64,000 nucleotides of DNA from Bombella dulcis (GTDB taxonomy: Bacteria > Pseudomonadota > Alphaproteobacteria > Acetobacterales > Acetobacteraceae). The stretch is from the NCBI RefSeq assembly GCF_026385505.1, contig NZ_JANIDV010000004.1:62001-126000 (forward strand), written 5' to 3'. Position numbers and translations under genes: made by a program. Each line of letters opens with the position of its first letter. The first letter of the stretch is position 1. The notes under the pieces were generated by a model, which searched no databases, was not told where the DNA came from, and saw nothing but the letters and a program-made list of their open reading frames with translations. This document shows positions 19,281 to 30,641 of the stretch, piece by piece.

Positions 19281-19357
19281 CAGCCCCCTGCTGGTTTATG
19301 AAAACAGAAGCCCAATCAGGCGCAGAACAGACAGGGCATGAGGCGGAGCAGCAGACA

Positions 19358-19549
19358 ATGAACGTCGATTCACTCATCAAGAAAGCGGGCGGTGCGGCTG
19401 AAATCGCCCAGCTTACCGGGGTCACGACCGAGGCCGTGCGCAAATGGCGGCAGGCTGGCATGATACCCACAAAACATTGGCCTGCCCTGCTTCATGTGCC
19501 GGGGATCACCCTGGCCGACCTGAACGAGACGTCAGAGGAGACATCCGCC
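19358..19549 (+). other. Helix-turn-helix domain region fused in frame to carA
   Basis: The 64 codons before the conventional CarA start encode MNVDSLIKKAGGAAEIAQ, then LTGVTTEAVRKWRQAGMIP and a HWPALL segment. This is the pattern of short Cro/YdaS-like regulators: a helix, a turn around TGVT, and a recognition helix with Arg-Lys-Trp-Arg. No stop codon separates it from carA. I recall that public annotation names a small domain found with carbamoyl-phosphate and isopropylmalate enzymes ('carph-isopro'); I cannot check whether this is it. DNA binding is inferred from the pattern and from the two operators just upstream. Confidence 0.65.
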
Positions 19550-20737
19550 ATGACCCACCCTACCGATGACATGCCCCCCAAGGGCGCAACAGCCGTCCTC
19601 GTGCTGGCGGATGGCACCCACTTCTGGGGCCGTGGCTTCGGAGCCTTCAATGACGGTGCCGTGGGTGAACTCTGCTTCTCCACCGGCATGACGGGCTATC
19701 AGGAAACACTGACGGACCCCTCCTTCGCCGGGCAGATCATTACTTTCACTTTTCCCCATATCGGCAATGTCGGCACCAACGGGGATGATGACGAAGCCCC
19801 CACCATGGCCGCTCTCGGCCTCGTGGTGAAAGAGGATGTCACAGCCCCCGCCAGCTGGCGGTCCGTCAGGCCGCTTCAGGACTGGCTGGTAGCCCATAAG
19901 CGGGCAGGCATCAGCGGCGTGGACACACGGGGCATCACCCGCCTGCTGCGGGACAAGGGGCCGCAGAATGCCCTTCTCTTCCACCCGAAGGATGGCCGTT
20001 TCGATCTCGCCGCCCTGCGCAAAAGAGCCGCAGAATGGCCCGGTCTGGAAGGGATGGACCTCGTCAGGGAGGTTGCCCAGCCCGCCCGTGCATGGGCCAA
20101 GACCACATGGCACAACACCCGTCCTGAACGGGCCGTGAAACGCCGTGTCGTGGCCCTGGATTATGGTGCCAAGGACAACATCCTCCGCAGCCTTGTTGCC
20201 GCTGGCTGTGACGTGCATGTCCTCCCCGGCACCGCCACGGGTGAAGAAATCCTCGCCCTGAAGCCGGAAGGCGTCTTCCTCTCCAACGGTCCGGCAGACC
20301 CTGCCGCCACGGCCGTCTATGCCGTCCCGGCCATTCAGGCCGTCATGGATGCCGACATCCCCGTCTTCGGCATCTGCCTCGGCCACCAGCTTCTGGCCCG
20401 GGCACTGGGCGGCACGACCTACAAGCTGGATCGTGGCCATCGTGGGGCCAACCAGCCGGTGAAAGACCTCACGACGGGCCGGGTGGAAATCACCAGCCAG
20501 AATCACGGTTTCGCCGTGGATGAGAAGTCCCTGCCCGATACCGTCAAGGTGACCCATGTCAGCCTGTTTGATGGTTCCAATGAAGGGCTGGCCTCCACCG
20601 TGAAGGAAGCCTTCTCCGTCCAGTACCATCCGGAGGCCAGCCCCGGCCCGACCGACAGTTTCTACCTCTTCGAGCGGTTTGTCGCCGTCATGGACCGCCG
20701 CGCCGAGGCCCGCACAACCAGCAAGGCAGGAGCCTGA
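19358..20737 (+). CDS. carA: Carbamoyl-phosphate synthase small subunit with an N-terminal helix-turn-helix region
   Basis: Glutaminase subunit of carbamoyl-phosphate synthase: it releases ammonia from glutamine for CarB, feeding arginine and pyrimidine synthesis. Read from ATG 19358 the protein is 459 residues. Residues 65-459 (from ATG 19550) are a normal 395-residue CarA: N-terminal CPSase domain (GELCFSTGMTGYQETLTDPS), then a class I glutamine amidotransferase with the nucleophile in FGICLGHQLL (Cys276 counted from 19550) and QYHPE with His360 and Glu362. Residues 1-64 resemble a Cro/YdaS-type DNA-binding domain. Both ATGs have ribosome binding sites (AGGCGGAG before 19358, AGGAG nine bases before 19550), so a fused and a plain CarA may both be made. 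carB follows after 3 bp. Confidence 0.93.
   Translation: MNVDSLIKKAGGAAEIAQLTGVTTEAVRKWRQAGMIPTKHWPALLHVPGITLADLNETSEETSAMTHPTDDMPPKGATAVLVLADGTHFWGRGFGAFNDGAVGELCFSTGMTGYQETLTDPSFAGQIITFTFPHIGNVGTNGDDDEAPTMAALGLVVKEDVTAPASWRSVRPLQDWLVAHKRAGISGVDTRGITRLLRDKGPQNALLFHPKDGRFDLAALRKRAAEWPGLEGMDLVREVAQPARAWAKTTWHNTRPERAVKRRVVALDYGAKDNILRSLVAAGCDVHVLPGTATGEEILALKPEGVFLSNGPADPAATAVYAVPAIQAVMDADIPVFGICLGHQLLARALGGTTYKLDRGHRGANQPVKDLTTGRVEITSQNHGFAVDEKSLPDTVKVTHVSLFDGSNEGLASTVKEAFSVQYHPEASPGPTDSFYLFERFVAVMDRRAEARTTSKAGA
19534..19552 (+). promoter_or_regulatory. Internal ribosome binding site for plain CarA
   Basis: AGAGGAG ends nine bases before ATG 19550, inside the fused reading frame. It is the best Shine-Dalgarno match in the carA region and marks the start that homologous CarA proteins use. 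Confidence 0.5.
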
Positions 20738-20740
20738 CCC

Positions 20741-23995
<3,255 letters not shown>

Positions 23996-24012
23996 TCGCA
24001 AGAGAAGGCTTG

Positions 24013-24099
24013 CAGCACACGCAGTGTGCTGTCTATCCTGTCCGCCACAGCGTATGCCGCCCCGCCTTTTTCCGCCCCGTGCGGAAGGAGGCGGGGCGG
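24013..24099 (+). other. Two strong hairpins between carB and greA
   Basis: The first is CAGCACAC-GCA-GTGTGCTG (24013-24031), a perfect 8-bp stem with a three-base loop. The second is a composite hairpin with outer stem CCGCCCCGCC / GGCGGGGCGG (24057-24066 with 24090-24099) and inner stem TCCGC/GCGGA. Neither is followed by a T-run, so they are not classic terminators. They may protect or pause the carAB transcript before greA-ilvA. Confidence 0.55.
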
Positions 24100-24139
24100 T
24101 ATGCCGTTCATCTCCATTACCAGCGTGAGGATGCCCTCC

Positions 24140-24613
24140 ATGCAGAAAAGCCCCATGACCGCCCAAGGATTGAAACGCCTTGAGGATGAGCTGCGTCAGC
24201 TCAAATCAGAGGAACGCCCCGCCGTCATCCGGGCCATTGCCGAGGCCCGTTCTCACGGGGACCTGTCCGAAAACGCCGAGTACCATGCCGCACGGGAACG
24301 CCAGTCCTTCATTGAAGGGCGTGTGCTGGAGCTGGAGAGCCTGATCTCCACGGCCGAAGTGATCGACCCCACGACCCTTTCCGGCAACCGCATCCAGTTC
24401 GGGGCCACGGTCGAGCTGGTGGATGAAGAAACTGACAAGGAAAGCACCTACCAGATCGTCGGTGCTCACGAAGCTGACATCAAGCAGCACCGTATTTCCA
24501 TCTCTTCCCCCCTTGCCAAAGCCCTCATCGGGAAGGAAGCTGGGGACAGTGTTTCCGTCCCGGCACCGGGCGGGGACCGTACCTATGAAGTTCTGAAAGT
24601 GATCTACAGATAA
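24140..24613 (+). CDS. greA: Transcription elongation factor GreA
   Basis: A 157-residue GreA of standard length. The N-terminal coiled coil is at residues 1-75 ([43 protein letters not shown]), with the acidic tip residues in GDLSENAEY that reach the RNA polymerase active site to cut backtracked RNA. The C-terminal FKBP-like domain is at about 80-157 ([18 protein letters not shown]). The start at 24140 is set by homology; the frame is open further upstream through the hairpin region. Its TAA overlaps the ilvA ATG (TAATG). Confidence 0.95.
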   Translation: MQKSPMTAQGLKRLEDELRQLKSEERPAVIRAIAEARSHGDLSENAEYHAARERQSFIEGRVLELESLISTAEVIDPTTLSGNRIQFGATVELVDEETDKESTYQIVGAHEADIKQHRISISSPLAKALIGKEAGDSVSVPAPGGDRTYEVLKVIYR

Positions 24614-25833
24614 TGCCGGACTCTGCTTCCAAAACCAGCCTGACCTTCAACGACGTCAAAGACGCCCAGAAGCGCATTGCCGCCACCATTGCCCGTACCC
24701 CCACGATCAGCAATGTGGCCCTATCCCGGCTGACGGAAGCAGAAATTATCATCAAGCTGGAGAATCTTCAGGCCATCGGCTCCTTCAAGGAGCGTGGAGC
24801 GGCCAACCGCATGGCCATGCTCACGCCTGAAGAACGCAGACACGGCGTCATCACCGTATCAGCAGGCAATCATGCCCAGGGCGTAGGACGGCAGGCCAGC
24901 CTGCTGGGCATGAAGGCCACCATCGTGATGCCCCGCTTCACCCCTGCCACCAAAGTCGCTGCTACCCGGAGCTGGGGTGCACAGGTCGTTCTGGCTGGTG
25001 AGAATTTTGACGAAGCCGTACAGACGGCAGAAAAAATCCGTCAGGAAGAAGGCCAGACTCTCATCCACCCGTTCAATGACCCCGCCGTCATTGCCGGACA
25101 GGGTACCTGCGCCCTCGAGATGATCGAGGATGCGCCCGATCTGGATGCCATCGTGGTGCCAATCGGCGGTGGTGGGCTGATGGCCGGTTTCGTCACCGTA
25201 CTGAAGGAACTCAGCCCGAAAACGAAGCTCTACGGCGTACAGGTGGAGAACTACTCCCCACTGGGAGCCTATCCCAAGCCGCTTCGTTCCGTCCCTGGTG
25301 GGTCAACCATTGCCGAAGGCATTGCCGTCGTACAGCCGGGCCATCACTGCCTCGATGTCATCGGGAAAAACCTTGATGGCATCTTTGTTGTCAATGAGCT
25401 TCAGGTTGAAGGGGCTATCACGACACTGGCCGAAAAAGCCCGTCAGGTGGGTGAAGGGGCCGGGGCAACCCCGCTGGCCGCCATTCTGGCCAATCATGAT
25501 GTCTTCAAAGGCAGGAAGGTGGGCTTCCCCATCTCTGGCGGCAACATCAATGCCCGCATCCTTGCCCATGTCATTCTCCGCTCCCTGCTGCGGGACGGAC
25601 GCATTCTCCGTCTGATCTTCCAGATTCCTGACCGCCCCGGCCTGCTGGCCGCCATCTCCGAGAAGATTGGCAGCTATGGCGGCAACATCATTGAAGTCTC
25701 CCATCACCGCCTCTTTGCGGCTCCCTCCGTGCAGACAGCCGAGCTTGTCGTGATGATCGAGGCCCGCGATACGGAACATGCCCTTGAGATCGAGCGGGAA
25801 CTCTCCCGCCACTATCACGTCGAGCGGGACTGA
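24613..25833 (+). CDS. ilvA: Threonine ammonia-lyase with one C-terminal ACT domain
   Basis: A 406-residue PLP enzyme that deaminates threonine to 2-oxobutanoate, the first step towards isoleucine. The PLP lysine is K59 in SFKERGA, the phosphate-binding loop is GGGGL near residue 185, and ISAGNH-like SAGNHAQG is near 88. A single ACT regulatory domain covers about 330-406 (LRLIFQIPDRPGLLAAISEK). This is the shorter ACT form, not the long E. coli IlvA with two ACT-like domains, so feedback behaviour may differ. Translation is probably coupled to greA. Confidence 0.92.
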   Translation: MPDSASKTSLTFNDVKDAQKRIAATIARTPTISNVALSRLTEAEIIIKLENLQAIGSFKERGAANRMAMLTPEERRHGVITVSAGNHAQGVGRQASLLGMKATIVMPRFTPATKVAATRSWGAQVVLAGENFDEAVQTAEKIRQEEGQTLIHPFNDPAVIAGQGTCALEMIEDAPDLDAIVVPIGGGGLMAGFVTVLKELSPKTKLYGVQVENYSPLGAYPKPLRSVPGGSTIAEGIAVVQPGHHCLDVIGKNLDGIFVVNELQVEGAITTLAEKARQVGEGAGATPLAAILANHDVFKGRKVGFPISGGNINARILAHVILRSLLRDGRILRLIFQIPDRPGLLAAISEKIGSYGGNIIEVSHHRLFAAPSVQTAELVVMIEARDTEHALEIERELSRHYHVERD

Positions 25834-25856
25834 CATCCGGGAAAAACCGTGAACAG

Positions 25857-25894
25857 AAGGGAGAGTCTCCACCTCATGATGGGGCCTCTCCCTT
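25857..25894. terminator. Hairpin between convergent ilvA and msrB
   Basis: AAGGGAGA (25857-25864) pairs with TCTCCCTT (25887-25894). It lies between the two converging stop codons. There is no clear T-run on either side, so its strength is uncertain. Confidence 0.4.
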
Positions 25895-25901
25895 GTCCGT
25901 A

Positions 25902-26300
25902 TCAGGCTTCCTCTTCATCCGGCACAAAATGCAGGGCCAGACCATTGGTGCAGTACCGCAGACCGGTCGGTGGCGGCCCATCGGGAAAGACATGGCCCAG
26001 ATGGCCATGACAGCCCGCACAGTGAATCTCCACCCTCACCATGCCAAGGCTGCGGTCCTCACGCTCACCCACAGCACCCGGCACGGCCCGGAAGAAAGAG
26101 GGCCAGCCCGACCCGCTCTCATATTTCGCTGCTGCACTGAACAGCCTTTGCCCGCAGGCGGCACAGTCATAATGACCGGGACGTTTCTCATCATTCAGAG
26201 GGCTGGAACCCGGCGGCTCTGTCCCATGACCATGCAGGACATGTTTCTGCGCTTCGCTCAGAGGGCCACAGCCACAGCTCCGTGGCGTCTGTTCTTTCAT
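25902..26300 (-). CDS. msrB: Peptide-methionine (R)-S-oxide reductase MsrB
   Basis: A 132-residue enzyme that reduces the R form of methionine sulfoxide in oxidised proteins. Zinc ligands are C46, C49, C94 and C97 (CAACG and CAGC). The catalytic cysteine is C117 in GLRYCTNG, slightly different from the usual RYCIN. ATG 26300 is chosen because a GGAG lies just upstream and homologues start near there; the frame is open for another 118 codons upstream, which is spurious. It is transcribed divergently from the envC-like gene. Confidence 0.92.
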   Translation of the reverse strand: MKEQTPRSCGCGPLSEAQKHVLHGHGTEPPGSSPLNDEKRPGHYDCAACGQRLFSAAAKYESGSGWPSFFRAVPGAVGEREDRSLGMVRVEIHCAGCHGHLGHVFPDGPPPTGLRYCTNGLALHFVPDEEEA

Positions 26301-26475
26301 ATCCACTCCGTTTTCCTTTCCTGAGATGAAAGACATTCCAGCCCCGGCTGGACAGACAATCCGTTCTTCGTCACAAAAGGCGGAAAGGCTCTTCCGTCTG
26401 ACTGATCTCATGCCGTCAGATGTGTTTTTCAAGCCCCACGCCTTGCCATCCAGAAAGGGATTCCCAGGCAGGATC

Positions 26476-27792
26476 ATGGTCCTGAAGCGATCCATCACCC
26501 TCTGTTCCAGTCTCAGGCTCGTGCCCTGCCTCCTGATGGCGTCCCTTGCCTGTGGGCAGGCCCAGGCCAGCCATGCAGCAGCATCCCGGAACAGGCCTGA
26601 CACGCTCTGGGGGTCTGACACACCCATCCCCACCACGGAGGCAGGCATCCGCAAGGCCCGTGCCGCACGGCTGAATCTCCAGCAGCTCCTTGCCCAGAAA
26701 GCCCGCCTGCTCCAGCAGAAAGAAGAAGAAACCCGTCAGGCAGAAGCACAGGCCCATCTCAGTGCCCGCCAGCTGACCCGTCTGCGGCAGAGACAGGCCC
26801 AGCTGACCCGGCAGCATGACCTTGTTGAAAAACACCTCACGAAAGTCTCCACCCAGCTGGAACAGCTCAGCACCGGGAGTGAGCGGCTGAAAGCAGAAGA
26901 AAAGACCATCCTTCTGGATGAAACGGCCCGCCTGCCCGCCCTCCAACAACTTGATGCCTTCCCCGAACTGGCCCTGCTGATGCCGCCAGACAGTCCAGAA
27001 ATCAGCCCTGCGGTGCCCGTGGCCCTGCTCGCCCTGCGCCATCAGCAGAACCAGCAGGCCATGCAGCAGATTCTCCAGCAGCAGGCCCGCCTCCACAGGG
27101 AACAGAACCGGCTGGCAGACCAGAGCCTCACCATCACCGCACAGGAAACCCGTTTACAGACCCGGCAGAGCGAGGCCGAAAGCCGTGCCGAACAGGCGGC
27201 CAGGGATTCGGAACAGGCCCGGCAGGCTCTCCTGAAGCAGCAGGCCCTTCTGACACAGGCCCGCCAGAGTACGGAGGCCCTGACAGCCATCATCACCGTT
27301 CTGGCAAAGCAGGAGGCCGAAACACGCCGCCGCCTGCGGGAGCAGAAGGCCCACTTCCACAGGCTCCATCAACGCCACAGGGAACAGGAAGTGGACCAGC
27401 AGGACCGCAGTTTCAATCCCGGCAGGGGGCTGACACGGGGTTCAGCACGGGCACCGGTGCAGGGGCGCATCGTCACACGCTGGGCACAGCCCACCGAGGC
27501 CGGCCCCGCCACGGGACTGACCTACCAGACAGCCCCCTCCGCCCCCGTGACGGCTCCCTGTACGGGACGCCTTCTCTTCAGCGGGGCGTTCCGCTCCTTC
27601 GGCCCCATGGTGATTCTGGACTGTGGCCAGAAGCAGCGGCTCGTTCTGGCAGGGCTGGGCACGATCCAGCTCCGGAGCGGCCAGCCTGTCCGGCAGGGTG
27701 GCCTGATCGGGCATATGCCGGAACGGGACCCGCTCCTCTTCGTGCAGCTCCGTCAGGGGACGACACTCATGGACCCGGCCCGCTTCTTCTGA
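26476..27792 (+). CDS. EnvC/NlpD-like murein hydrolase activator (degenerate LytM protein)
   Basis: A 438-residue exported protein. A signal peptide (SLRLVPCLLMASLACGQAQA, residues 11-30 region) is followed by a very long Gln/Arg/Glu-rich coiled coil at about residues 55-310. A C-terminal LytM/M23 domain starts at about 330 (GRIVTRWAQP ... TAPCTGRLLFSGAFRSFGPMVIL ... LLFVQLRQGTTLMDPARFF). The zinc-binding histidines of active M23 peptidases are not seen, as in EnvC, which works by activating cell-wall amidases at the division site. Position before ctpA and rppH is a standard alphaproteobacterial order. ATG 26476 is preferred because it directly precedes the signal peptide; the frame is open from 26326. 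Confidence 0.82.
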   Translation: MVLKRSITLCSSLRLVPCLLMASLACGQAQASHAAASRNRPDTLWGSDTPIPTTEAGIRKARAARLNLQQLLAQKARLLQQKEEETRQAEAQAHLSARQLTRLRQRQAQLTRQHDLVEKHLTKVSTQLEQLSTGSERLKAEEKTILLDETARLPALQQLDAFPELALLMPPDSPEISPAVPVALLALRHQQNQQAMQQILQQQARLHREQNRLADQSLTITAQETRLQTRQSEAESRAEQAARDSEQARQALLKQQALLTQARQSTEALTAIITVLAKQEAETRRRLREQKAHFHRLHQRHREQEVDQQDRSFNPGRGLTRGSARAPVQGRIVTRWAQPTEAGPATGLTYQTAPSAPVTAPCTGRLLFSGAFRSFGPMVILDCGQKQRLVLAGLGTIQLRSGQPVRQGGLIGHMPERDPLLFVQLRQGTTLMDPARFF

Positions 27793-27969
27793 TCCCTGTC
27801 AGGACAGCTTCATGAAGGAACCATAATTTCCCTGGGAGTTTCACCCATGCTGAAAACACTGTAAGCTGATTCCATCATCTTTTCAGGGTCTGATGCCCTG
27901 TCATGCCGATCATTAACAGACAACTACTGGCAGACTGCCTGCTTCTTCAAGTTAAGGAATAGACCGACC

Positions 27970-29475
27970 ATGAACTTCCGCACTGGCCTTATGCTGGGTC
28001 TTGCCTGTTCAGCAATGGGTGTTGCCTCTGGTGCCTTCATGACCAGCCACCCGGCACTCATTCCCCCCGCCCGGGCGCAGGAAGCCGCACACAAGGACAG
28101 TAACAGCACACCGGCCGGCAGCGACAGCAACAATGCTGAAACCGTCCGTATGCTGACCCTGCTTGGCACGGTGATGGACATTGCCCACTCGGAATATGTC
28201 TCTCCCCTGCCCAACAAGAAGCTCATCCGCAACGCCATTGACGGGATGATCAGCAATCTGGACCCTCATTCCTCCTTCATGGATGCCCAGCAGCTCAAGG
28301 ACATGCAGGATGAAATGTCCGGCCAGTTCGGCGGGCTAGGGCTGCAGGTGCAGGGCGAGGCTGGCCATGTCCGGGTCGTCTCCCCCATTGATGGCACACC
28401 GGCAGCCCGTGCGGGCATCCAGTCCGGCGATGTCATCACCATGGTGGACAACAAGAGCATTGCCGACCTCACGCTGGATCAGGCCGTCCGCAAGATGCGG
28501 GGCAAGCCGGGAACGCAGATCACCCTGACCATCCTGCGCCCCAAGACAGGCAAGCAGCAGACTCTCACCCTCACGCGGGAGATCATCCATGTGCAGATCG
28601 TCCGCTCGGCCCTCTATGGGCAGACGGGCTATATCCGCCTCAGTGAATTTGATGATTCCCTTGAGAAGGAAATGCGCAAGGCCTACGGCAAGCTGGTCCA
28701 GTCCGTCGCCAGAACACCCGGCAAGACCCTGAACGGTCTTGTCCTTGATCTCCGCTCCGACCCCGGTGGGAAGCTGGATCAGGCCATTGCCGTAGCCCGT
28801 GATTTCATCAAGGAAGGAGAAATCGTCTCCATCCGTGGCCGTCATCCGGAAGGCAACCAGCACTGGGATGGTGTTGGCAAGGACATCACCCATGGCCTGC
28901 CCATTGTCGTCCTGACCAACGCCGGCTCAGCCTCCGCCAGTGAGATCGTGGCCGGTGCGCTGAAAGACCATCGCCGGGCCATCATCATGGGTGACCGTAC
29001 CTTCGGCAAAGGGTCTGTCCAGACCATCATCCCCATTGCCGATCAGGGTGCCATCCGGCTGACAACTGCCCGTTATTACACGCCGTCAGGCCGGTCCATC
29101 CAGGGGCTGGGCATCACGCCGGACGTGCCCGTTCTAGCCAGCCGGGATGATGACAGCCTCTTCACCTATCATGAGGCCGACCTCGCCCACACCATCACCA
29201 ACACGGATGGCAAGCTGCCCAAGGAAGCCCCACGGACAGACCTGCCCGCCTTCGCCAAAACCGTGGAACGGCTACCCCCGGCCAAATGGCCGAACTTTGA
29301 CCCCATGAAGCCGGAAACCGACTTCCAGCTCCAGCAGGCCCTGCACTTCATCAATGCACAGGCTGGCGGAGCTGATGCAGCTCATGAGGCCGCCCTGCTC
29401 GCCCATCCGCCGCTCCCCCATGACGCCATCCCCAGTGAAAGCAAGGATGACGCCGCAGCAAAAACGAAAAAGTAA
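27970..29475 (+). CDS. Carboxy-terminal processing peptidase, S41 family
   Basis: A 501-residue CtpA-type serine protease exported by an N-terminal signal sequence (TGLMLGLACSAMGVASGAFM). A PDZ domain lies at about 95-180 (GIQSGDVITMVDNKSIADLTLDQAV). The catalytic domain has GSASASEI at residues 319-326 (serine region) and the general-base lysine K347 in FGKGSVQ. The tail after residue 400 is Pro/Ala/Lys-rich. Such proteases trim or degrade periplasmic proteins, including cell-wall hydrolases, which suits the neighbouring EnvC-like activator. rppH begins 4 bp after the stop. Confidence 0.93.
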   Translation: MNFRTGLMLGLACSAMGVASGAFMTSHPALIPPARAQEAAHKDSNSTPAGSDSNNAETVRMLTLLGTVMDIAHSEYVSPLPNKKLIRNAIDGMISNLDPHSSFMDAQQLKDMQDEMSGQFGGLGLQVQGEAGHVRVVSPIDGTPAARAGIQSGDVITMVDNKSIADLTLDQAVRKMRGKPGTQITLTILRPKTGKQQTLTLTREIIHVQIVRSALYGQTGYIRLSEFDDSLEKEMRKAYGKLVQSVARTPGKTLNGLVLDLRSDPGGKLDQAIAVARDFIKEGEIVSIRGRHPEGNQHWDGVGKDITHGLPIVVLTNAGSASASEIVAGALKDHRRAIIMGDRTFGKGSVQTIIPIADQGAIRLTTARYYTPSGRSIQGLGITPDVPVLASRDDDSLFTYHEADLAHTITNTDGKLPKEAPRTDLPAFAKTVERLPPAKWPNFDPMKPETDFQLQQALHFINAQAGGADAAHEAALLAHPPLPHDAIPSESKDDAAAKTKK

Positions 29476-29479
29476 GACC

Positions 29480-29977
29480 ATGACCCTGCGTGAAACACTG
29501 TCCTATCGCCCCAATGTCGGCATCGTTCTCTTCAACAGGAAAGGCGACATCTTCATGGCCCGCCGTGCAGATCTGTCGGGCGATATCTGGCAGTTTCCGC
29601 AGGGTGGCATCGATGAGGGCGAAGAGCCTGAACAGGCCGTCTGGCGGGAAATGAAAGAGGAAATCGGCACCAATAACGCCACCATGATCGGCAGGCGCGA
29701 TGGATGGTTTCTTTACGACCTGCCGGACCACCTCATCGGCAAGGCCCTCCACGGCAAATATCGGGGACAGAAGCAGCAGTGGTTCCTCTTCCGCTTCACC
29801 GGTCAGGACAGCGACATCAGACTGGATACGTTTGAAGAAATCGAGTTCACCACATGGCGTTGGGTACCGCCGGAGGATGTGCTGAGCGGCAAATATAATC
29901 TGGGCTTCAAGAAAGACGTCTATGAACGGCTCCTGCCGGACATTCTCACCATCTATCGGGCCGTATCTGAAGACTAG
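29480..29977 (+). CDS. rppH: RNA pyrophosphohydrolase RppH (Nudix)
   Basis: A 165-residue Nudix hydrolase that removes pyrophosphate from the 5' end of mRNAs and so triggers decay. The Nudix box is intact: G42-x5-E48-x7-R56-E57-x2-E60-E61-x-G63 within GGIDEGEEPEQAVWREMKEE. The family signature YRPNVGIVLFN is at residues 9-19 and WFLFRF near 102. The start at 29480 immediately follows ctpA. Alphaproteobacteria often call this gene nudH or an invasion-associated (di)nucleoside polyphosphate hydrolase. Confidence 0.93.
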   Translation: MTLRETLSYRPNVGIVLFNRKGDIFMARRADLSGDIWQFPQGGIDEGEEPEQAVWREMKEEIGTNNATMIGRRDGWFLYDLPDHLIGKALHGKYRGQKQQWFLFRFTGQDSDIRLDTFEEIEFTTWRWVPPEDVLSGKYNLGFKKDVYERLLPDILTIYRAVSED

Positions 29978-30036
29978 GTCCTATCTCACTCAACAAGCCA
30001 CCCTTCCGAAAGAAGGGGAAGAAAGCTGGAAACAAA

Positions 30037-30641
30037 GTGTTCAAGGAATGTGTTGATCGCATTTACTATTCTGCCATTGATCTGGAATCAATAGTAAGTG
30101 AAATCAGGGAAGAGCCTTTAGACTGTGGCTATGATAAAATATACTTTCACTTATACATGTTCGACCTCCTGAACACCGAAGAACCAGAAAATGCTCCCTT
30201 AGTCTCCTTCTGTATTGAACGGATGTTATGGAAATTCTCTAGGTTTCTTGAAATCTCAAAAGAGCTTCAGAAAGAACTCCCCTTCTTTTTTACCCTACTG
30301 CCTTATTCCAGAACCGGAATTACCGGGTATAGAGATCGCCGTTTTTCTGGCTGAGAGAGGAGTAAATTTTCTACTGAACAATCATAGGATATCGGAAAGC
30401 CGTATGAACATACGCAAAAAAACGCCCACGAAAAAAGGAGAATTTCCTAGAAAAATATAATGCTTCTGTCCCTGAGAATTTTGAATATAACTTCTATTCC
30501 AATCACTATAAAGAGGTCGATAAAAAAGATGATGAATTCACTTTCCCTGAACAAAGATATTACAACATTTTCTGGAAAGACTTCTACCAGAATGGTGAAC
30601 TCTCATCAGAAGTACCGTGCATCCTGAAGCCGCTGCCTTAA
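30037..30641 (+). pseudogene. AT-rich orphan gene broken by two frameshifts
   Basis: Three frames read in succession as one plausible protein of about 200 residues. Frame 1 from GTG 30037 begins FKECVDRIYYSAIDLES. After the C/T run near 30285-30292 it continues in frame 2 with PEPELPGIEIAVFLAERG. After the A-runs near 30415-30440 it continues in frame 3 with ENFLEKYNASVPENFEY to a TAA at 30639-30641. Both shifts are +1 and lie in homopolymers (six T, seven A), so sequencing error is a real alternative to true decay. Frame 1 is open upstream of 30037 with sensible residues (RKKGKKAGNK), so the real start may be earlier. Codons are far more AT-rich than those of neighbours (21 G/C in 60 bases from 30061). 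Family and function unrecognised. Confidence 0.55.

Noticed and set aside
19262..19357. Extension of the carA frame to ATG 19262
   Set aside because: That ATG is inside the second palindrome, lacks a ribosome binding site, and the extra 32 residues look unstructured; ATG 19358 fits the domain start better.
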